A program made the position numbers and the translations under genes. A model generated the notes under the pieces. That model saw only the letters and a program-made list of their open reading frames with translations, did not search any database and had not been told where the DNA came from. From the NCBI GenBank assembly GCA_030141605.1, contig JAQGDQ010002453.1:1-30914 (forward strand): a stretch of DNA of 30,914 bases, written 5' to 3'. Numbering within the stretch: the stretch's first letter is position 1; every line of letters begins with the position of its first letter. The stretch is from Tubiluchus corallicola. Its lineage: Eukaryota > Priapulida > Priapulimorpha > Priapulimorphida > Tubiluchidae. Positions 26,205-30,914 of this stretch are shown piece by piece.

Positions 26205-26649
26205 TGGGTAAAATAGATTTGTCTATTATAGAAAGTGCATCTATAGTGTTTGATGTTGAATTTGTTGTCTCTTTTAGTTCGAAGTGAGTAATAAATCCAC
26301 AGTTTTGAGACACAAAATAGGGGGTTCTATCATAATAAAGCGACAGGGTATCTACATCTTCATTATCCCTATTGAAAAAAATAATTGTAGTATCTGAAAG
26401 GTTAGATAAGAAAAATTCTACGTTATCAACTGATACATCCTCATAGAAGAATATAGTATCCTTACTTTTCAGTGTGTATAAGGTTAAATCACTTATCTCA
26501 TAGGCTATTGTTTTTCCAGAAAGAGCATCTTCTTTGAAAAACCCTATTTTAACACTGTTTTGCACATCTTCCTTGCACCCATCGTTGATACACATTGTAG
26601 AGAAAACGAGAACAATGATAAGAAAAGTATATAGTAATATGTATCTCAC
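26167..26649 (-). CDS. DUF6452 family protein (exported)
   Basis: The 160-aa protein starts with a hydrophobic export signal (YILLYTFLIIVLVFSTMC). A Cys at 19-20 or at the following DGC might be lipidated, but neither matches a canonical lipobox well. The rest is a beta-rich domain with the YFVSQNCGFITHFELKE block near its end, characteristic of DUF6452. It always travels with DUF6048 in Bacteroidota, which suggests a shared cell-envelope role, otherwise unknown. The start is GTG at 26649, one base after the fmt stop, so it belongs to the fmt operon. Confidence 0.75.
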   Translation of the reverse strand: MRYILLYTFLIIVLVFSTMCINDGCKEDVQNSVKIGFFKEDALSGKTIAYEISDLTLYTLKSKDTIFFYEDVSVDNVEFFLSNLSDTTIIFFNRDNEDVDTLSLYYDRTPYFVSQNCGFITHFELKETTNSTSNTIDALSIIDKSILPSENKNIILIFNK

Positions 26650-26650
26650 T

Positions 26651-27622
26651 TTAACTTATTAAATAGTTGCTGATTTTAAATCCTTTTAAAAAATCTTGTA
26701 TTTTCATTCTCTTTTTCCCTTCTACTTGCAGTTCTGTTATATTGATGTAGCCATTTTTCACTGCTATCTTTACATCTGTTTTCTCATTTGTTACTATGGT
26801 AGCTGTAGGCAATGAGTGTGGGGTATTTTCCTCTTGCGATGCAAATATTTTCAAAATTAATCTTTTTTTGGTCTTTTTATGTTGCAAATACGTCCAAGCT
26901 GCAGGATAGGGACTTAAACCTCTTATAAAATTATAAATGGAGGTAATAGTGTTGTTCCAATTAATTTGACAATCAGACTTAAATATTTTAGTAGCCAATT
27001 TAAGCTGGTTATTAGGGTTGATAAGTGATGTTTGGCTCGTTAACATATAGTCGTTAGCTATTATCTTTTCTGTTGTTTTTAGCATCAATTTAGCCCCTTT
27101 TACCATCAGTTCATCGTGAAGGTCTCCTGCACAGTAAGTGTAAGGTATTGGCACCTTTTCTTGCAGTATAATATCTCCTGTATCTATTTTTTCCTGTACA
27201 AAAAAAGTGGTAATACCCGTTGTAGTTTCACCATTGATAACAGCCCAATTAATAGGAGCAGCCCCTCTATAATGAGGAAGTAAAGAGGAGTGCAAGTTGA
27301 TTACACCTATTGAAGGAATATTTAATATGCTAACAGGTAACATGCGAAAAGCAACTACTACATATAAGTCAGCGTTAATTTGTTTCAGTTGGTCAATAAA
27401 TTCATTTGATTTTAAATTGGCAGGTTGTAATACTTGTAACTGGTGTTCTTCTGCATATTGTGTCACAGGGGTCTTTGTCATTTTGCGTCCTCTACCAGCA
27501 GGCTTGTCGGGGGCAGTTACCACAGCTACTACATTATGATGATGGCTGTGCAGCTCTTTGAGGGTTTCCACAGCAAATTGTGGATTACCCATAAAAAGTA
27601 TTTTTAGATTCTTTTTTTTCAA
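26651..27622 (-). CDS. fmt: Methionyl-tRNA formyltransferase
   Basis: Fmt formylates Met on the initiator tRNA with 10-formyltetrahydrofolate. The 323-aa product has the N-terminal formyltransferase fold (KILFMGNPQFAVETLKEL, VVTAPDKPAGRGRKM). Its catalytic residues are N109, H111 and D147 (INLHSSLLPHYRGAAPINW, KIDTGD). A C-terminal tRNA-binding domain includes IYNFIRGLSPYPAAW. No ATG precedes the first beta strand in frame: the codon that gives a normal N-terminus is TTG at 27622 (MKKKNLKILF), so a TTG start is inferred. It follows purA after 31 bases and is followed directly by DUF6452. Confidence 0.95.
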   Translation of the reverse strand: MKKKNLKILFMGNPQFAVETLKELHSHHHNVVAVVTAPDKPAGRGRKMTKTPVTQYAEEHQLQVLQPANLKSNEFIDQLKQINADLYVVVAFRMLPVSILNIPSIGVINLHSSLLPHYRGAAPINWAVINGETTTGITTFFVQEKIDTGDIILQEKVPIPYTYCAGDLHDELMVKGAKLMLKTTEKIIANDYMLTSQTSLINPNNQLKLATKIFKSDCQINWNNTITSIYNFIRGLSPYPAAWTYLQHKKTKKRLILKIFASQEENTPHSLPTATIVTNEKTDVKIAVKNGYINITELQVEGKKRMKIQDFLKGFKISNYLIS

Positions 27623-27653
27623 AGATGGTATTTTATTAATCAGTTTGCATATT

Positions 27654-28919
27654 TTATTTCACTATCATTTGTTCACGTCCTGCACCAGTAGAAACAAACT
27701 TAATAGGAACACCTGTCTTTTCTTCTATATAGGCAATAAAATCTTTTAGTTCAGAGGGTAAGTCATTATAATTATTCATTTGTGTAATGTCATCGTTCCA
27801 TCCTTTAAATTCTTTATAGATAACTTCTACTGTATCGTCATATTCATAGGGTACTTGGTCTGTTAATTTGCCTTGTATTTTATAATGTGTGGCTATTTTC
27901 ACCACTTCAAAAGTGGATAATACATCTGCTTTGGTCATTATTAATTGTGAGATACCATTGAGCATTACAGCATATTTTAATGCAGGAAGGTCGAGCCACC
28001 CACAACGTCGGGGTCTTCCAGTAGTAGCCCCAAACTCGTTTCCTGCTTTTTGGATTGCTTCACCCACAGTGTCGTGCAATTCCGTTGGGAAAGGCCCCAT
28101 TCCTACACGTGTGCAGTAGGCTTTGAATATCCCATACACCTCACCTATGGTGTGAGGTGCTACCCCCATACCTGTGCAAGCTCCAGCAGTTACTGTATTG
28201 GATGAGGTAACATAGGGATACGAGCCAAAATCAATATCCAGTAATGTACCTTGTGCTCCTTCTGCTAATATGGTTTTCTCTTCGAGAAGTAACTGATTTA
28301 TCTTGTATTCGCTATCTATTAATTTAAACTTTTTTAGATAGGCTATGCTTTGCATAAATTGCTCTTGTTCTTGTGTTATGTCCTCTTCTATGTTGAAATA
28401 TTTAACAAGAAGTTCTTTATGTTTGGCAGTTAGCTCTTCGTATTTTTGCTGAAAATTGGGATTGACAATGTCTCCTACTCGTAGAGCATTTCTGCTTATT
28501 TTGTCGGCATAAGTGGGACCTATTCCCTTGAGGGTTGAACCTATTTTTGTTTTGTCTTTTTTATTTTCATAAGCACGGTCAAGTATTCGGTGAGTGGGTA
28601 AAATAAGACTAGTCTTTTTTGAGATATATAGGTTGGTGGAAGCGTCTACTTCCAGTTTTTTAAGGTCTTCCATCTCTTTTTGGAAGGTAATGGGATCAAG
28701 CACTACGCCATTAGATATGATATTTATCTTATCTGCGTGGAATAAACCTGAAGGTATATTGTGTATTACGTGTTTGATGTTGTTAAATTGTAAAGAATGC
28801 CCGGCATTAGGGCCCCCTTGAAAGCGGACTACTACATCATAATTGGGCGTGAGGCAGTCTACAGCTTTTCCTTTTCCTTCGTCGCCCCATTGTAAACCCA
28901 ATAGCACATCTATTTTCAT
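27654..28919 (-). CDS. purA: Adenylosuccinate synthetase
   Basis: PurA joins IMP and aspartate with GTP, the first step from IMP to AMP. The 421-aa product has the diagnostic N-terminal GLQWGDEGKGK motif with D13 and K16, and GGPNAGHSL with H41. It also has GIGPTYADKISR, EGAQGTLLDIDFGSYPYVTSS, TGRPRRCGWLD, and the C-terminal VSTGAGREQMI. Length and motifs are normal. ATG 28919 is close to the first strand, as is usual. It lies 8 bases after the fur-like gene and heads a run into fmt. Confidence 0.97.
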   Translation of the reverse strand: MKIDVLLGLQWGDEGKGKAVDCLTPNYDVVVRFQGGPNAGHSLQFNNIKHVIHNIPSGLFHADKINIISNGVVLDPITFQKEMEDLKKLEVDASTNLYISKKTSLILPTHRILDRAYENKKDKTKIGSTLKGIGPTYADKISRNALRVGDIVNPNFQQKYEELTAKHKELLVKYFNIEEDITQEQEQFMQSIAYLKKFKLIDSEYKINQLLLEEKTILAEGAQGTLLDIDFGSYPYVTSSNTVTAGACTGMGVAPHTIGEVYGIFKAYCTRVGMGPFPTELHDTVGEAIQKAGNEFGATTGRPRRCGWLDLPALKYAVMLNGISQLIMTKADVLSTFEVVKIATHYKIQGKLTDQVPYEYDDTVEVIYKEFKGWNDDITQMNNYNDLPSELKDFIAYIEEKTGVPIKFVSTGAGREQMIVK

Positions 28920-28927
28920 ATTAAAAT

Positions 28928-29416
28928 TTACTTATTTTTTATTTTTTGTAGTTGTCGTTTCTTTTTTCGAATACAGTTTTTGCACTCTCCGTATATGTAC
29001 AGTTGATGGTGAGATATGGTGAATCCTTTTTGTCTGCTTATTTTCGTTTTTAACGATTTAATGGCAAGATTTTTAAATTCTATTACTTTTTTACACACTT
29101 TACATATTAGGTGATCGTGGTCAGTGTTATTTTTGTGGCTTTCGAAAAAAGTAATATCCTTTTCATAATTATGTTCTATGAGCAACTGGCATTCTACAAG
29201 TAGTTTTAATGTATTGTAAATGGTCGTTTTGCTTATGTAATATTTTTCTTTTAAGAGTTCATTATAGAGACTACTTGCATCAAAATGCTTTTTTATTTGA
29301 TAGGCTTTTTCTAATATAATCTGTCTTTCAGGTGTGTTGCGTAATCCTTTACTTTTTATATAATTTGTAAGTACGTTTTTGGCATTTATGTATGTATTGG
29401 TTTCGCTGCTAAGCAT
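28928..29416 (-). CDS. Fur-family transcriptional regulator
   Basis: The 162-aa protein has the Fur layout. The N-terminal winged helix (GLRNTPERQIILEKAY, then SKTTIYNTLKLLVECQLL) ends in a dimerisation domain with a zinc site formed by C105, C108, C145 and C148 (HLICKVC ... GECKNC). H100 and H102 in the DHDHLIC block are likely sensory-site ligands. The subtype (Fur, Zur or PerR) cannot be assigned. It is the first gene of the fur-purA-fmt run and has a TAAATTTG box 30 bases before its ATG at 29416. A Lys-rich C-terminal tail is longer than average. Confidence 0.88.
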   Translation of the reverse strand: MLSSETNTYINAKNVLTNYIKSKGLRNTPERQIILEKAYQIKKHFDASSLYNELLKEKYYISKTTIYNTLKLLVECQLLIEHNYEKDITFFESHKNNTDHDHLICKVCKKVIEFKNLAIKSLKTKISRQKGFTISHHQLYIYGECKNCIRKKKRQLQKIKNK

Positions 29417-29446
29417 AACTGGGCTATATTGTTTTTTTTATGTGGG

Positions 29447-29454
29447 CAAATTTA
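29447..29454 (-). promoter_or_regulatory. -7 promoter box of the fur-purA-fmt operon
   Basis: Read on the minus strand this is TAAATTTG, a perfect TAnnTTTG box 30 bases upstream of the ATG. A second TAAATTTG lies at 29495-29488. No TTTG -33 element at the right distance was found. Confidence 0.45.
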
Positions 29455-29611
29455 ATAAAAATTGTGAAAGCAGTGTTTTTTTTAACTCAAATTTAATACT
29501 CAATTCTTGCTTCTTCGCTCTTCTTTATAACCTTGCTATTTTTTTGCAAAATACTTTTATTTATAGTTTATTTGTTTTCTTAATTCTTTTTTACAAATTG
29601 TTTCTTTTTCT

Positions 29612-30914
29612 ATGAAAAATGTTTTATTTGCTGTTTCGTTGTTTGGTATTTTGTTGGGAATATTTGACAAAATAAAAGCACAAAAGGGTAAGCAGCCCAA
29701 TATTATCCTGATAATGAGCGACCAGCACCACGCTGATGTGATGAGCAGTGTAGGACATCCTGATGTAGAAACTCCAAATATTGATAGGTTGGCCCAAAGT
29801 GGTGTTTCATTTAAATATACTTATGTGAGTTTTCCTTTATGCTCACCTGCTCGTGCTTCTATTTTTACAGGTTTGTATCCCCACAGTCTTGGGATATATT
29901 CTAATAGAACGAATAATCTTAGCCCCGAAAATCAACGAATGGTAATTGCTAATATACTTTCTGAGAATGGTTATGATTGTGTTTATGCAGGTAAATGGCA
30001 CGTGCCTGCCAAAAATATTGAAACAAATGATGGTAATGGCTTTATGCAGATACATCCTTTTGGTGATGATGGTTTGGCAGAGGCTTGTATAGAATATTTA
30101 AAAAAGGTAAAGGATGATGATAAACCTTTCTTTCTTGTTGCTTCATTTGATAACCCACACAATATATGTGAATATGCAAGGAATCAACCTCTGCCCTATG
30201 GCAATATAGAAACGCAGGGTTTGGATATGAGAACATTTCCTGACTTGCCAAGAAATTTTGCCCATTCTCCCTACGAACCTGAGGCTTTGAGAATGGAGCA
30301 AGCTGCTGTGCCTCGTCATTATCCCACAACAAATTATACGCCTGATGATTGGAGAAGATATAAATATGTTTATAATAGATTGGTAGAAAAGGTAGATATA
30401 GAAATAGGAAAAATATTGAATGCAGTGGAGCAGTTACAGTTGGATGATAACTCTGTGATTATTTATACTAGCGATCACGGTGATGGATATGCACATCATA
30501 TGTGGAATCAGAAGACAAGTTTGTATGAAGAGTCTATTAGAGTACCTTTTATTATATCTTATAAGGACAAGCTGAAACTTAAAGGAGGGTTTGTTGAGAA
30601 AGAGCATATTATTAACAATGGTTTGGATATCGTACCTACTATCTTGGATTATGCAGGTGTAGATAAACCTTTTTATTTGGTAGGTAAAAGCCTTAAACCT
30701 ATTTTAGAGGGTAGAAAGGTGGATTGGAGGTCAGAAACGTATGTTCAAACTATGTTTGACGGAGATGCTGGTTCGCAAACAGCACTTAGAACAAGAGGTA
30801 GAGCTGTTGTTTCTAAGAAATATAAGTATATCGTATATGATTTAGGAAAGGATAAGGAGCAGTTGTTTGATTTGGAAAACGACCCTGATGAGATGATTAA
30901 CCTTGCTGTAAGTA
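29612..30914 (+). CDS. Secreted sulfatase (S1 family), 3' end beyond the window
   Basis: Sulfatases cleave sulfate esters from sulfated glycans or other organic sulfates. At least 434 codons are present without a stop before the window edge. A signal peptide (~1-24) is followed by ILIMSDQHHADVMSS, the start of the sulfatase fold. The active-site motif CSPAR begins at C77, which a formylglycine-generating enzyme converts to formylglycine. The metal and sulfate ligands include K128 (AGKWH) and D288-H289 (SDHGD). The substrate cannot be told from these motifs. No sulfatase-maturase gene is in the window. It is divergent from fur across 195 bases. Confidence 0.93.
   Translation, partial: MKNVLFAVSLFGILLGIFDKIKAQKGKQPNIILIMSDQHHADVMSSVGHPDVETPNIDRLAQSGVSFKYTYVSFPLCSPARASIFTGLYPHSLGIYSNRTNNLSPENQRMVIANILSENGYDCVYAGKWHVPAKNIETNDGNGFMQIHPFGDDGLAEACIEYLKKVKDDDKPFFLVASFDNPHNICEYARNQPLPYGNIETQGLDMRTFPDLPRNFAHSPYEPEALRMEQAAVPRHYPTTNYTPDDWRRYKYVYNRLVEKVDIEIGKILNAVEQLQLDDNSVIIYTSDHGDGYAHHMWNQKTSLYEESIRVPFIISYKDKLKLKGGFVEKEHIINNGLDIVPTILDYAGVDKPFYLVGKSLKPILEGRKVDWRSETYVQTMFDGDAGSQTALRTRGRAVVSKKYKYIVYDLGKDKEQLFDLENDPDEMINLAVS

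Noticed and set aside
29379-29615. A 78-aa hydrophobic plus-strand frame between fur and the sulfatase
   Set aside because: It overlaps the fur start and consists of AT-rich Phe/Leu codons. It is best explained by the promoter region.
30042-30332. A 96-aa minus-strand frame inside the sulfatase
   Set aside because: It is antisense to a gene with clear sulfatase motifs.
1-30914. tRNA, rRNA, CRISPR arrays, insertion sequences
   Set aside because: No cloverleaf with a T-loop, rRNA segment, regular spacer array, transposase or integrase was seen on either strand.

Overview
The window is a chromosomal segment of a low-GC member of the Bacteroidota. Four things point there: the size and signatures of RpoB (1270 aa) and RpoC (1422 aa), the neighbourhood of HU, a tiny COX24-like protein and RNase G, the paired DUF6452/DUF6048 genes, and promoter boxes of the Bacteroidota form TAnnTTTG. 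No mobile element, rRNA, tRNA or CRISPR array was found. Genus cannot be told from the sequence alone.

Layout. 1-9167 (+): the end of rplA, then rplJ, rplL, rpoB and rpoC, the classic ribosomal-stalk/RNA-polymerase operon, closed by a strong terminator. The bL12 gene (rplL) is only 56 codons long: its first ~18 and last ~40 codons are joined in frame and the middle is absent. 9300-12291 (+): hisC followed closely by a RelA/SpoT-family ppGpp synthetase with a degenerate HD domain and no C-terminal ACT domain. 12280-15569 (-): rng (RNase G), a 29-aa COX24-like basic protein, HU and efp, with two repeat- and hairpin-rich spacers on either side of efp. 16042-17391 (+): ugd, with its own terminator.

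17523-23444 (+): a textbook Bacteroidota promoter drives carA. A two-gene restriction-modification module follows with no room for a separate promoter, and carB comes next, so the two subunits of carbamoyl-phosphate synthetase are split by the module. 23445-24655: a spacer with a stranded lipoprotein leader, then a membrane-anchored orphan protein and a bidirectional terminator. 24687-29416 (-): an MscS-like membrane protein with its own promoter, and a tight run fur-purA-fmt-DUF6452-DUF6048 in which several starts are GTG or TTG. 29612-end (+): a secreted sulfatase cut by the window edge.

Most of the window is core information-processing and nucleotide metabolism (transcription, translation factors, pyrimidine/arginine precursor, IMP to adenylosuccinate, initiator-tRNA formylation, stringent response). 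The points that stand out are the collapsed bL12, the restriction-modification module inside carAB, and the stripped-down RelA.
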